Assembly (NCBI GenBank): GCA_003990745.1
Contig: RBNI01002821.1
Location: forward strand, 1-17,411
Reading direction: 5' to 3'
DNA from: Jimgerdemannia flammicorona
Lineage: Eukaryota > Mucoromycota > Endogonomycetes > Endogonales > Endogonaceae
Length of the DNA: 17,411 bases
Numbering within the stretch: position 1 is the first letter of the stretch; each line of letters begins with the position of its first letter. A program made the position numbers and the translations under genes. Under the pieces are notes generated by a model. The model was given only the letters and a program-made list of their open reading frames with translations, was not told the DNA's origin and made no database searches. Shown in pieces: positions 1-7,741 of this stretch.

Positions 1-261
1 CGTACCACCAAGCATTTTGAACTTCTGGCTGGTGCAGTTTGTGGGGGTGGATGAAACAATATCATGTGTGTGTGTCAAACGAGTCAATAGGTGCGTCTTA
101 ATTTTTTACCTACAATAATTACAAACAACATCATCTCCTATCTTAGCACAATGTTGCCAGATTTCGGAGCGAGGATTGCGTGGAAGATGTGGAGCTATCA
201 GGGATGTTTGACTTGAAGCATCATCGGTACTGTGAACTGTTGAAGACTGATCTGTCGACAT
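1..261 (-). CDS. hAT-family transposase, N-terminal BED zinc finger, partial
   Basis: Seen: the ATG at 261 (minus) opens a 50-codon first exon with a Ser/Thr-rich leader, then SEIWQHCAKIGDDVVCNYC. A GT-AG intron at 109-29 joins it to exon 2 (28-1), giving VCNYCSQKFKMLGGT before the window ends. Known: BED fingers have an aromatic residue (here W), a CxxC pair, a Gly-Gly-Thr stretch and then an HxxxH pair; the histidines would lie outside the window. BED fingers at the N terminus are typical of hAT transposases, where they bind the element ends. Inference: this is the start of a hAT transposase running off the left edge. There are no stops in the visible exons, unlike the neighbouring elements. 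A host BED-domain gene is possible, but the terminus at 680 and the repeat array favour a transposon. Confidence 0.66.
29..109 (-). other. Spliceosomal intron (81 bp) in the hAT gene
   Basis: On the minus strand the donor is AG|GTAAAA and the acceptor CACCAG|CC. TTGAC-type branch-point candidates lie inside, along with a CACACACACA run. Without splicing the frame stops at TAA (108-106). With splicing it continues through the second half of the BED finger in frame (C-S-Q-K-F-K-M-L-G-G-T). The alternative acceptor four bases downstream (CCAG|AAG) breaks the frame. The size is normal for an ascomycete intron. Confidence 0.65.
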
Positions 262-316
262 GTGTGTTTGCGTGTTTGCATGTGCATGTGTGTGTATTGT
301 GTGTGTATTGTGTTGT
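259..316. repeat. TG-rich microsatellite
   Basis: An imperfect TG run with TGTGTGTGTATTG units, directly upstream (minus sense) of the transposase ATG. A shorter pure (TG)n tract lies at about 64-75 inside the intron. The Cys/Val-rich frames it makes on the + strand are not genes. Confidence 0.75.
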
Positions 317-347
317 GGACGCGTCCGGCATATGAGTCATGTGGAGG

Positions 348-660
348 ATTTGGATTGGAGGATTCGGTTGAAGGATTCGGATTCAGATTCGGATTGGAGG
401 ATTCGAATTGGAGGATTCAAATTGGAGGATTCGAATTGGAGGATTCGAATTGAGTGATTCGGATTGAGTGATTCGGATTGAGTGATTCAGATTGAGTGAT
501 TCGGATTGAGTGATTCGGATTGGGGTGGTTCGGATGGGTGATTCGGATGGGGCGATTCGGATGGGGCAATTCGGATTAATCCGAGTTGATTCGGATGGCT
601 TCGGATTTGAGATTCGGATCAATCCGTCATGTGACGAATCGAATCCGGATTTGATTCGAA
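348..660. repeat. Subterminal array of about 14-bp repeats
   Basis: About 20 copies of a GATTCGG/GATTCGA core recur, with starts close to 387, 400, 414, 428, 442, 456, 470, 484, 498, 512, 527, 541, 555 and 569, a 14-bp period. Spacer types change along the array: ATTGGAG first, then ATTGAGT, then ATGGGGC. The last part (about 580-680) is less regular and includes inverted copies (aatccg, cgaatc). Long frames on both strands here (260-457, 383-766, 510-803) are products of the repeat. Its position between the hAT terminus and the transposase start suggests subterminal transposase-binding repeats, as in other hAT elements; this is inference. Confidence 0.7.
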
Positions 661-682
661 TTGACTCGTTCGGAGCACTATA

Positions 683-1250
683 TACTGTTATTCTTGAGTA
701 TAGGCTTGGTGAGGATCTTGAGGCTTTTAATGAGATTCTGATTGATGAAGTTTCCTGTAGCTCCACTGTCTATGAGTACTTGAACTTCTTTTTCTTTAAC
801 TAGATCTTTGAAAATGAGCATAGCTTGAGCTTGATTTTCACTAAGGCTTACTACTTGATCAGTGCTACCAAAACCTTTTTGGTCTCATTTGGTTTCAGAA
901 AGTTCTTGGACTTCAGTAATCTTGAGTTGACTGGCTTTTTCTAGGATCATTTGTGTAACTTGGTCTCCTTCCTTGACTATGTAGTCTTAATCCTTCTGAT
1001 TGATAAGCAGAACTTGAACTTATCCTCAAAAGTCTGAGTCAATGACACCAGCACCTACATCTAAATGATATTTGATACTGAGTCCTAATTGTAGTATAAT
1101 CCTGACATAATGTCCTTTAGAACATTGGACTGCAATTCCAGTAGGCACCAGAGTTTAGCCCTTGGCTAGAATGGTGACTTGTTTGACAGAGTGTAAGTTA
1201 AGACCAATGGCTCCTTCTGTTTAGTATTGAGGGGCCTGGGCCTTTGAGTG
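683..1250 (-). pseudogene. Element A dUTPase-aspartic protease (dUTPase first)
   Basis: In one unbroken frame register from the zinc knuckle (1394) down to 683, the minus strand reads TEGAIGLNL (dUTPase motif 1, Asp replaced by Asn), RIILQLGLSIK (motif 2), GVIDSDF (motif 3), EGDQVTQMI (motif 4) and GFGSTD (motif 5, 875-858). A linker of about 30 residues leads to VQVLIDSGATGNFINQN, the retropepsin active site (about 780-735). Scattered TAA/TAG codons interrupt it. dUTPase hydrolyses dUTP to dUMP and limits uracil incorporation during reverse transcription; the protease matures Gag-Pol. Motif 2 differs from the usual RIAPRSGL by C-to-T and G-to-A changes only. The sequence ends at 681 where the hAT begins. 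The domain order is opposite to that of element B. Confidence 0.82.
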
Positions 1251-1344
1251 AAGCTTCTTGATCTTGAGCTCAGGTTGACTAGTAGTAGAGTTGACAGGTG
1301 TATCTTTGGACAATATGGTGACTGGTCTAGAAGGTTCACTAGTC

Positions 1345-2211
1345 TTCTTAGGACATTTGGTTGCAATATGTCCTATTTGGCAACAGAAGAAATAGGCTCT
1401 GAATTTCTTCAGGCAGTCCTTTTCTTTAGGGGTAAGTTGGTGTTCTTTTTGTTCATAGTGTTCAAATTCATTAGTACTGGGTCAACTATTCTTAGTTGGT
1501 TTCTGTAGTGATTCTTGAAGTAGTTTTTCTTACAGTATTCTGGTTTGAAGTAATTGCTAAAAGTGATTATATCAAACCTATTGGCAATCCTCATAGCTTC
1601 ATCAAGACTTTGTAGCTCTTCTAGCTTGACCTTGACTTATATATTTCCTTTCAGACCTCAGATATAGTAGTCTATCTTTTCATCCTCCACTATTACTGGT
1701 AGTTCAAGTAGGATTAACAGGAATTGTGCATTGTAGCTTTGTATAGACTTGAGTTACTTGATGTTCACTAACTTGTCTCTAGCTAGCTTGATAGTATTAG
1801 TAGGCTTGAACTGCCTATAAAGGGCTCTCTTGAAAGCTTCTCAATCTTTGATTTATATATGTGAGTATATAGATATAGTCATGATGTAATTATACTACCA
1901 AATGGCTACATTTCCTCAGAAGAGTGTGGTGGCAAATTAGACTTGCATATCTTCTTCTATTCTTGTGAGCTCAAAGTATTGATCCAATTGGAACTATAGA
2001 TAGTCCTTCTCAGTGACTGTTAAAGATGTCTGACTTAAGTGACTTGAAACTAGTGTGATATACTCATAGGTCTTGTTTTCTACTATTCTAGTTGTGCTTG
2101 AAGTACTTGAATTTGGTGAGCTATAGTAGTAATCATGTTCTTTATGCTAGCTTATAGTTCTCCTGCTTCTCTAGAGAGATCTGACTTATAGGCTGACTCT
2201 TTGTTGCTCAT
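1345..2211 (-). pseudogene. gag: Element A Gag with damaged zinc knuckle
   Basis: The minus-strand frame opens at ATG 2211 (MSNKESAYKSDLSREAGEL, then a stop). After at least one frame change it gives a recognisable retrotransposon capsid stretch: EAFKRALYRQFKPTN, then LARDKLVNIKQ-like, YNAQFLLILLELP and DEAMRIANRFD at about 1830-1560. Such Gag proteins form the virus-like particle in the cytoplasm and package element RNA. A CCHC knuckle follows at 1394-1353, read YFFCCQIGHIATKC; the first zinc ligand is Tyr (TAT) where Cys (TGT) is expected, a G-to-A change. Several stops and a frameshift near 1400 make this a pseudogene. Confidence 0.75.
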
Positions 2212-2274
2212 TTTGGGTTTGTGTGACTAGTTATGACTGTTTCTGAATTTGTATGAGATTTATTAATAAGGTAA

Positions 2275-2288
2275 CACCACTGCTATCA
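2275..2288 (-). other. Primer-binding site candidate, element A
   Basis: On the minus strand, TGATAGCAGTGGTG begins two bases inside the 5' LTR. It resembles a TGGTAGCAG-type PBS complementary to a tRNA 3' end, with TGG changed to TGA. The tRNA cannot be named with confidence. Confidence 0.45.
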
Positions 2289-2290
2289 AG

Positions 2291-2580
2291 TATAACAGTT
2301 CTAGTTTCTTTAAGAGGAAGTAGCTTAATCTGGAAGTTCTAGTTAGCCTAAAGTAGCTTGAAGAAATACTTAAAGGTTCAAGTATTCTCAAAGGATTTCT
2401 GGAAGAAAATATTTTGAGCTTTATTCAAATAGAGAATAAGGATATTTATATATGATCTAAAAAGAAAGATCTGGAAAGAAAGAGAAATGCCAAGAAATAG
2501 ATTCTTGGCAAAGATGACTAATATGGTTCTACAATGTTCCAAAAGGTTCTATAACTAGCTAAGATAAGATACTTGATACT
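2291..2580 (-). repeat. 5' LTR of element A (about 290 bp)
   Basis: It aligns along its length with the split LTR at 5905-6046 plus 15003-15164. Shared blocks include agttctagtttctttaag, ggttcaagtattct, gaaaatatt, aaagatgactaata and aaaggttctataactagct. The left edge reads TATAACAG against TGTAATAG in the other copy, so the terminal TG has become TA. The right edge is approximate (gatactt at about 2570-2580). Confidence 0.72.
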
Positions 2581-3799
2581 AAGGAAAAACAAGAGTATTC
2601 TAGTGATGTCTGGGCACTGAGAGAAGATTTCTAAGTAAGTAGAAGATAGTAGAACATAGTAGAATATTCAAGAAATAATAAGAAAAGACTAACTAAAAGA
2701 TGTGAAAATGTACTAAGACTAAATATAACTGTGAAATTGTTACAATAACTGATATATATAAGTATTATATATATTATAGTAAGTTTGTAAACTATTTGTG
2801 AACTCTTTAACTAAAAAAAAAAATCTTTTAAAAGATATTTCTCTTATTCATAAGTGGATTTTCAAATTACTTAGTATTGTTAAATGTCTTACAATATTCA
2901 TTAAGTAATACTTCTATATCTCATCACTAGTCCAGACTGAAAAAATACTTATAGATCAAGATATGCTATTATCTCAATTCAATAAACTAAAAGAGTAGTT
3001 TGTAGAGATTTTACTAAGTTTTCTAAACTTTGAAAAACTCCACTCTCTATAGTATATTTCTGAGTCAACTCAAATATTTGATATATTAGATAATGCTGAT
3101 ATAAAGATAACTAAATATTAATATTATATAGAAGTTAAGATATCATATTGATGAATAAATAAATATGATCTTCTCTAAGTTGTTAAGTTTGTAAAGTGCC
3201 AAACAGTACTTAAGGACAAGCTTGATCATATGTAAGTCTATTAACTTACATATTTAGAGTAGTATAATATAATAGATATTGAGGATTCTAGTACTAAAAA
3301 TATAGTCTCTTATGATTATAAGATAGAAATAGCTATTATTATGTAGACTGAGCAGTTCAATATTATATCTATAAATGTAATTATTTGTATAGTATATATA
3401 TAACTCTTGTTTGAGAAATGTGATTCAGTAAGAAAGAACTTAGCAGATAGATTGAATATATATTCTTTTTATTCATATTTAGTAAATAAGTATATAGATT
3501 ACATATTATGAGAGAAACTTTTTTAAATATATATTTTATTTATAAACACATAGTTGAACTAAATAGCCAAAAAAATACAGTTATACAAATCTAGCATTAC
3601 TTGTAATTGTGACTAGTTTTTATTCAAGGAGTATATAGTAGTATTAGAAGTATATATTCAATAATAAATTATATATAATATAAGAGTCTGTAGATTATTA
3701 TTGAAACTAAATCTTTATTAACATAAGTTAAGATATTTGTATATATGTATGAACTTAAATAGCTGTGAATATAAATTAGTAAATATATATGAACTGATA
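2581..3799. other. AT-rich unidentified sequence
   Basis: Very A+T-rich sequence with no CpG seen. An 11-base A run lies at 2813-2823. Apart from the coding-like stretch at 3133-3540 I recognise no gene, LTR or terminal repeat. It is probably old decayed transposon sequence. Confidence 0.5.
3133..3540 (+). pseudogene. Unidentified coding-like remnant
   Basis: One + frame through 3180-3530 reads protein-like in very AT-rich DNA: VVKFVKCQTVLKDKLDHM, later NIIDIEDSSTKNIVSYDYK, then FEKCDSVRKNLADRLNIY and YLVNKYIDYIL, with about five to seven stops over roughly 130 codons. In sequence this rich in TA I would expect more stops by chance, so it may be a decayed gene or transposase. No catalytic motif or family is recognisable, and there is no clear start or end. 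Confidence 0.25.
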
Positions 3800-3879
3800 T
3801 TTTTTTTTTCTAATATCTACTCTATATTATAATACTCCTTATACTCAAAAATCCCCCCACCTATCAAATGACCTAAACA

Positions 3880-3988
3880 AAAGTTCAATATGATATTTCT
3901 CTTCAAGATATACTACTATACTATCCAGAACTTTGAAGGAATCTACTGCTACACCTCAGTACTCTAAGACCAGACTCCAGCCTCCTAT
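3880..3988. repeat. Degenerate direct repeat, copy 1
   Basis: The segment starting aaaagttcaatatgata, continuing through caagatata, tatccagaact and ctcagtactc, matches 4367-4474 in order and spacing, offset by 487 bp. It lies in the 3' part of the LINE remnant. The copies differ by many transitions, so the duplication is old. Confidence 0.6.
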
Positions 3989-4366
3989 CTCTACTATCAA
4001 CTAGATAGAATATCTACCATCAATCTCTCCCATCTTATTATCTTTTCTCCTAAGATTATTCATTGCTCATCCTTAAATATATATAGTCAGTATTCAGCTA
4101 ACTCTACTTATATTACCAATATCCATCTAACAGTAAGCTATTTATTATCAATATACTCTACCAATATCCCCTATAAATCTCTTCATCTATTCCCTACCCT
4201 ATCAATATACCACCTTACTTCCAGATAACTCTCAACCTTTTTCCAGAAATAATCAAGTACTTTGCACTCTTTTAGCTAATGTTCAGGTATCTGTAATCTC
4301 CTCCTCTTGCTCTATATTAAAGCTAGCCTTATACTTAAAACTTTTACCTACTACTAAATATTTTAA

Positions 4367-4474
4367 CTAAAAGTTCAATATGAAATTCTTCTTTAAGATA
4401 TATCACTATATCATCCAAAACTTAGGAGAAAGCCATTACTATATCTCAGTACTCCAAGATCAGACTCTGGCCTA
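4367..4474. repeat. Degenerate direct repeat, copy 2
   Basis: The partner of 3880-3988: aaaagttcaatatgaaat, then taagatata, tatcatccaaaact, ctcagtactccaaga and cagactctggcct. The ends are not sharp. It could be an internal duplication of the LINE 3' region or parts of two stacked LINE copies. Confidence 0.6.
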
Positions 4475-4789
4475 GTTTTAAGCTTTACTAATATCTATAT
4501 CTACCAACCTACTGGCTATAGATCCTAACCTACACTCTGCTAATACTTGATATCTTTACCAATATTAAAGTCTATCAGCAGTATACTACTCAATAAGAGT
4601 CTATCTCATCTCTATATTATAAGACTTCACTAGGCCTCACTCTTATCACTATGTCAATATAAGCCAATATAGTGAGTACTTTCTACTATTCCCTATCAGA
4701 ATATCTGAGTTTACTATTCTCTAATCTAACTATAGATAGTAAGTTACTAGAGAATTCTCTAGGAGAGAACCTTGTCTCTCAAACCCTCT

Positions 4790-5904
4790 ACATCAATGAT
4801 ATCCATCTACCTCTCTATAACTTAGTAGCTCTCTTCAATTACCAAGCTTTAAGGCTATACAACCTCATTGAGAAGTATACCAAACTGACTTCTCCTCTGT
4901 CCATCAGAGTTGCTAAGACCTCTCAACCTATCTGGCTCCTACTCCTAGCTCAAATCTAATCTTTAGCCATCTTTAACAACCTCTTTATCACTTATATAGA
5001 GAAATTTAAGTAATATGCCAGATACTAGAACTTTGGCAGTTAGTAGATATTCAAAATCAATACTTATCTAGTAAGAGAAATAGGGTACCCCTTCCAATTC
5101 TGAAGGATATCCCCCCATTTTATCACCTTTTTTTCCCACCAAGCACTAGACAAGACTGATTCATACTAATAGAAAGATGTCCAGATAATATACTATCTCT
5201 CTCATAGGAATAATAGTTCCAATAATATTCCTACTTATTAAACCATTCTCCAGCACTATTGTCTCATACTTATGCTAGTTGAGCTTTACTTCAGAGTACT
5301 CTTTGTACTAATCTACAGTCTCTCTCAGTATGTCTACATTAGCAACAGAGCTAAGTTCAACTACTATATTATCTGCAAAAGCCCCAACCTTCTAGACTAC
5401 TCTGAGAACTGGAAGTTCTGATACTTTATGGAAAATCCTGTCTATAAATAGCTCTAATAATAGAGCATATATATAGAATAGAGAATAGTATGTCTCTCTC
5501 TAGAAAACTTCTCTCTTTAATAAGAAATATAGTACTATAATGACCATTATATAAAATTACCACCCTGCTGCTCTCTAATAGACTAACTATCAATATTTAG
5601 AACTGATGAGGAATACTAATCCTCTCTAGCACCTTCTCTAGCCAAACTTACTAAACCTTTCTCTTGATCTAGAAGTATAATTGGTCTCCAGTTCCTCCAA
5701 TCTTCTTACCTACTCTTATTCTTATATAGCAATACTATCAGACTGAGGTTCTGCTCTCTGACTCACTCTTTAGTAATGAGAACAAAGTTGCAAAGTGTTA
5801 TTATCTCCCCTAACACTCACTATCTTCTTCCAAAAGTCCCAGAGCATATCATCCTTATCAGGAGCTATATCTAATTTTATAACCAATAGGACACTCAGAA
5901 TCTT
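4790..5904 (-). pseudogene. LINE reverse transcriptase (ORF2) remnant
   Basis: Minus-strand reading across two frames gives LINE RT blocks in the right order. They are LDIAPDKDDMLWDFWKK (matching the PGPDG-type block, about 5870-5830), LSLIVLLYKNKS with EDWRNWRPIILLD (about 5745-5665), LISSKY.QLVYQRAAG (about 5605-5560), the active-site region AFADN at 5379-5368 where AFADD is expected (GAT to AAT), and KLN.HKYETIVL (about 5290). After the RT come EKKVIKWGDILQNWKG (about 5140-5090), a SLTR.VLILNIY block (about 5055-5020) and MDRGEVSLVYFSMRLYSLKAW (about 4905-4843). This C-terminal pattern is typical of LINE ORF2 proteins with fungal Tad-like relatives. Several stops and a frameshift near 5800 show it is dead. 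The enzyme copies element RNA by target-primed reverse transcription. Confidence 0.75.
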
Positions 5905-6046
5905 TGTAATAGTTCTAGTTTCTTTAAGAAGAAGTAACTAAGTTTTGGTAATTCTAATAGATCTAAAGTAGCTTAAAGAGTTACTTATAGGTTCAAGTAT
6001 TCTTAAAGGAATTCTGAGAGAAAATATTCTGGCTTTATTTAAGTAG
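5905..6046 (-). repeat. Element A-family LTR, left half
   Basis: It begins TGTAATAGTTCTAG and matches 2291 onward through gctttatt(c/t)aa. It stops at 6046, exactly where element B starts, and the LTR resumes at 15003. The two halves together give about 300 bp, the same as the LTR at 2291-2580. Confidence 0.78.
6043..6046. repeat. Target-site duplication of element B, left copy
   Basis: GTAG immediately before the LTR TG at 6047; the same four bases follow the right LTR at 15003-15006. Removing the element and one copy restores the continuity of the interrupted LTR (compare 2425-2445). Because an A precedes GTAG on both sides, a 5-bp reading (AGTAG) is possible if the terminal A of the LTR is counted as target. 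Confidence 0.75.
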
Positions 6047-6386
6047 TGTCATGTAGTGGTCACGGAGTCCTTTAAATACACCAGATTCTCTTCAAGGTGT
6101 ATCTCTTAGACTAACTCAAGTTTGTTATAAGCAAGTTCTTATTGGAGTATCTTCCCAAGGTCTTATAGTCCTCAAAATTCTTATCTTTAACTATCTTGTT
6201 ATCTTTAGATTGCTTGCAAGGAAGTGTGTGTAAGTGAAACCAGAACTAACTTTATTTCAGAGGAAATAAGAGAGGTATTTATACAAAATATAATTCAATA
6301 GTTGCTAATATATGAAGCTAAATATAAATTCCAATAACTAAAACTACTAAGTTCCAGGATCAGTACTGATGATTGTACAGGTTCAG

Positions 6387-6515
6387 GATGCTGGTATTAT
6401 TTAGTATCATATCAAAATACCAGTACTGGAATAATTTTGTGTCACCTCAGAATACTAGTGCTGGCATTATCCAGTATTACATGAGAATACTGGTACTGGC
6501 ATTATCCAGTATAAC
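6387..6515. repeat. Tandem repeats of about 35 bp in the 3' LTR
   Basis: Four diverged units built on a pattern like aatact(g/a)gt(a/g)ctgg(c/a)attat(c)cagtat, starting near 6387, 6416, 6450 and 6485. They lie in the downstream part of the LTR in element sense, after the LTR reading frame. Confidence 0.65.
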
Positions 6516-6530
6516 AAAGAACTTAGAGCA
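6516..6530. repeat. 15-bp target duplication of the poly(A) insertion, left copy
   Basis: AAAGAACTTAGAGCA, identical to 6623-6637. The exact 3' boundary is ambiguous by the A bases shared with the poly(A) tail. Confidence 0.85.
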
Positions 6531-6622
6531 GATAGGGGGTGGGATCATTGTATTTATATGGGATAGATGGGAATTAATAAAGGAATGGAGTCCGAGTGAC
6601 TATAAAAAAAAAAAAAAAAAAA
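6531..6622 (+). mobile_element. Short poly(A)-tailed retroposon insertion
   Basis: It is present in the left LTR only. A body of about 73 bp (6531-6603) carries TTAATAAA (6574-6581) and GAGTCC (6588-6593) and is followed by a pure A run (6604-6625). It is flanked by AAAGAACTTAGAGCA at 6516-6530 and 6623-6637; the other LTR has this 15-mer once (about 13894-13908). These are the marks of LINE-driven insertion: a 5'-truncated LINE, a SINE or a processed transcript. The body also contains a CpG, consistent with youth. No coding content. Confidence 0.88.
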
Positions 6623-6637
6623 AAAGAACTTAGAGCA
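6623..6637. repeat. 15-bp target duplication of the poly(A) insertion, right copy
   Basis: AAAGAACTTAGAGCA following the A run. The LTR sequence then resumes and matches 13909 onward. Confidence 0.85.
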
Positions 6638-7487
6638 AAAAGTTCAGGACTATGGGGGCTTCATCATCATCATCATTATCACTGAAGGAGATGAGATCCG
6701 CAAATTCATCATGCAGGTCATATGTTTCGTATACTTCGCATGCTTCGGATATGTTGCATGTCTTGCATATGTCGAAGTCACATAGAATGACATCATCGCC
6801 AATGACATCATCATGTTCAGCAGTGGGGAAATTGGGAATAAGATCTGGAGCTCTCCAGTCTATGAGGTTCTCTTCCACAAAATAAAGAACAAATGTGGGA
6901 TCTTAGGGAGGTCTAACCTGGATGCTTGGGCCTTGGAATACTGAGATCAATCCTTGCAGGAATTGATCTGGGTTGTCCTGGAGGATAGGATGCCAGAAGT
7001 CTTCTACTTATTCACTATTGAGGGTGATAGTGGACTGGGCTTCTGTAGCCACTCTGGCTTCTAGCACATTGATACAGTGGAATGACAGGTCTCTGAAGTC
7101 TGAGACTCTAACATACTCCAAGTTGGGGATCGACTATGGTGCATGTCTGAAGATCTGATGGATCTTCTTAGCTGTCCTCATTTTGCATATATCCATGAGA
7201 GTGGCATCTTGTAGCTCTTGAGTGCTGGCCTGTGGGAACTCCCAGCAGAGGAGATTTCCTATTTTGTACTCCTGCCACATCTGGAGGCATTCAGTAGCAA
7301 TAGTGATCCTTGTTTCCATTTCATGGCAGTAGAGAATAAAGTGATAAGGGTCTGCAGTACCTAGGTTAACACTAGGAGTCCTTCTTGAGCAGGTCCCCAT
7401 GGCTCTTCTGATGTCTTGGAACATCTTTTTCTTGACTGAGATGCCTTGGTGATTCCTTGACCTTGAGGTTTGGTGGGCAGCAGGCAT
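6630..7487 (-). pseudogene. LTR-internal ORF of element B, 3' LTR copy (285 codons)
   Basis: I do not recognise this protein. From ATG 7487 (GAAATG context) the minus strand runs 285 codons to TAA, with in-frame stops at codons 118 (7136-7134, TAG where the other LTR has TGG), 160 (7010-7008, TAA against GAA) and 195 (6905-6903, TAA against CAA). Visible features: a basic, Arg/Lys-rich N terminus (MPAAHQTSRSRNHQG); a middle part with DPYHFILYCHEMETRITIA and EDFWHPILQDNPDQFLQG; and a Cys/Asp-rich C-terminal part with a patchy acidic tail (SFSDNDDDDEAP) ending in NFLL. No signal peptide, membrane segment or enzyme motif is obvious. It is in element sense, lies wholly inside the LTR and has the same length in both copies. 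Confidence 0.72.
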
Positions 7488-7729
7488 TTCATTTGTGGTA
7501 AGTCTTTAAACTATTTTGGGATTGGTGGTTCTTGTTGGTTGCTGCTACTGCAGTTCCTTGATCCTTCTTTTATATTCTTCAGAATGCTTGTACTGTGGTC
7601 ACAATGACTCATGGTTGGTTATCATTGCTCATTTCATATGCCATATGATCTTCTTGTGCTCCGATCTAGTGACTTGCAAGGAAAGGCTGTCTCCTGTACT
7701 GATGTCATCATTCTGGGGTCACCATTACA

Positions 7730-7741
7730 TCTTCCTCCTGA
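7730..7741 (-). other. Polypurine tract of element B
   Basis: Minus-strand CAGGAGGAAGA(TG) directly abuts the 3' LTR start TGTAATGG. Such a tract primes plus-strand DNA synthesis in LTR retrotransposons. Confidence 0.75.

Larger units (their letters stand above)
1..680 (-). mobile_element. hAT-like DNA transposon, 5' portion
   Basis: On the minus strand the element begins TAGTGCTCCGAACGAG (680 downward), which fits the YARNG start described for hAT terminal inverted repeats. It is followed by an array of short repeats (about 350-660) and then the BED-finger transposase start (261). Position 681 is the sudden start of element A protease sequence, so the hAT sits inside that element. The 8 bases tatactgt at 681-688 would be one copy of an 8-bp target duplication; the partner and the other terminus are outside the window. 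CpG is retained here, while none is seen just across the boundary, so this insertion appears younger than the decay of its host sequence. Confidence 0.58.
681..2580 (-). mobile_element. Ty3/Gypsy element A, truncated by hAT insertion
   Basis: In minus-strand order: 5' LTR 2580-2291, PBS candidate 2288-2275, Gag from ATG 2211, zinc knuckle 1394-1353, dUTPase about 1240-860, aspartic protease 780-683, then an abrupt break at the hAT end. RT, RNase H, integrase and the 3' LTR are absent and may continue left of the window beyond the hAT. The element is heavily decayed, with many stops, at least one Gag frameshift and no CpG seen. A second LTR of the same family lies at 5905-6046 plus 15003-15164. 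Confidence 0.8.
3800..5904 (-). mobile_element. LINE (non-LTR retrotransposon) remnant, 5' end missing
   Basis: Minus-strand reverse-transcriptase motifs run from the right edge (5904) to about 4790, and further decayed purine-rich sense sequence continues to a 10-base T run on the + strand at 3800-3809, which would be the oligo(A) tail. No endonuclease or ORF1 is visible; the remnant abuts an LTR at 5905. The sense strand is G-rich and C-poor throughout. No CpG was seen and at least one frameshift lies in the RT, so this is one of the oldest layers in the window. Confidence 0.7.
6047..7729 (-). repeat. 3' LTR of element B (1,683 bp)
   Basis: A direct repeat of 13428-15002 along its whole length. 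In sense (minus) orientation it starts TGTAATGG next to a PPT and ends CATGACA. It is 108 bp longer than its partner, almost entirely because of a poly(A)-tailed insertion at 6531-6622 with a 15-bp target duplication. It is unusually long for a fungal Ty3/Gypsy LTR and contains a 285-codon frame at 7487-6630. Confidence 0.93.

Noticed and set aside
260..803. Four overlapping frames on both strands (260-457, 262-453, 383-766, 510-803)
   Set aside because: They are translations of the TG microsatellite and the 14-bp repeat array; their residues simply repeat with the DNA period.
2813..2823. A run of 11 A as a retroposon tail
   Set aside because: No target duplication and no recognisable element body upstream; such runs are expected in DNA this AT-rich.
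4672..4959. A 95-codon + strand frame
   Set aside because: The minus strand over the same bases reads the conserved LINE post-RT block (DRGEVSLVYFSMRLYSLKAW), so the + frame is its antisense shadow.
6373..6885. + strand frames at 6373-6633 and 6652-6885 and their copies at 13754-14159
   Set aside because: One covers the 35-bp LTR repeats and the poly(A) insertion; the other is antisense to the acidic tail of the LTR frame. The sense frame is longer and in element orientation.
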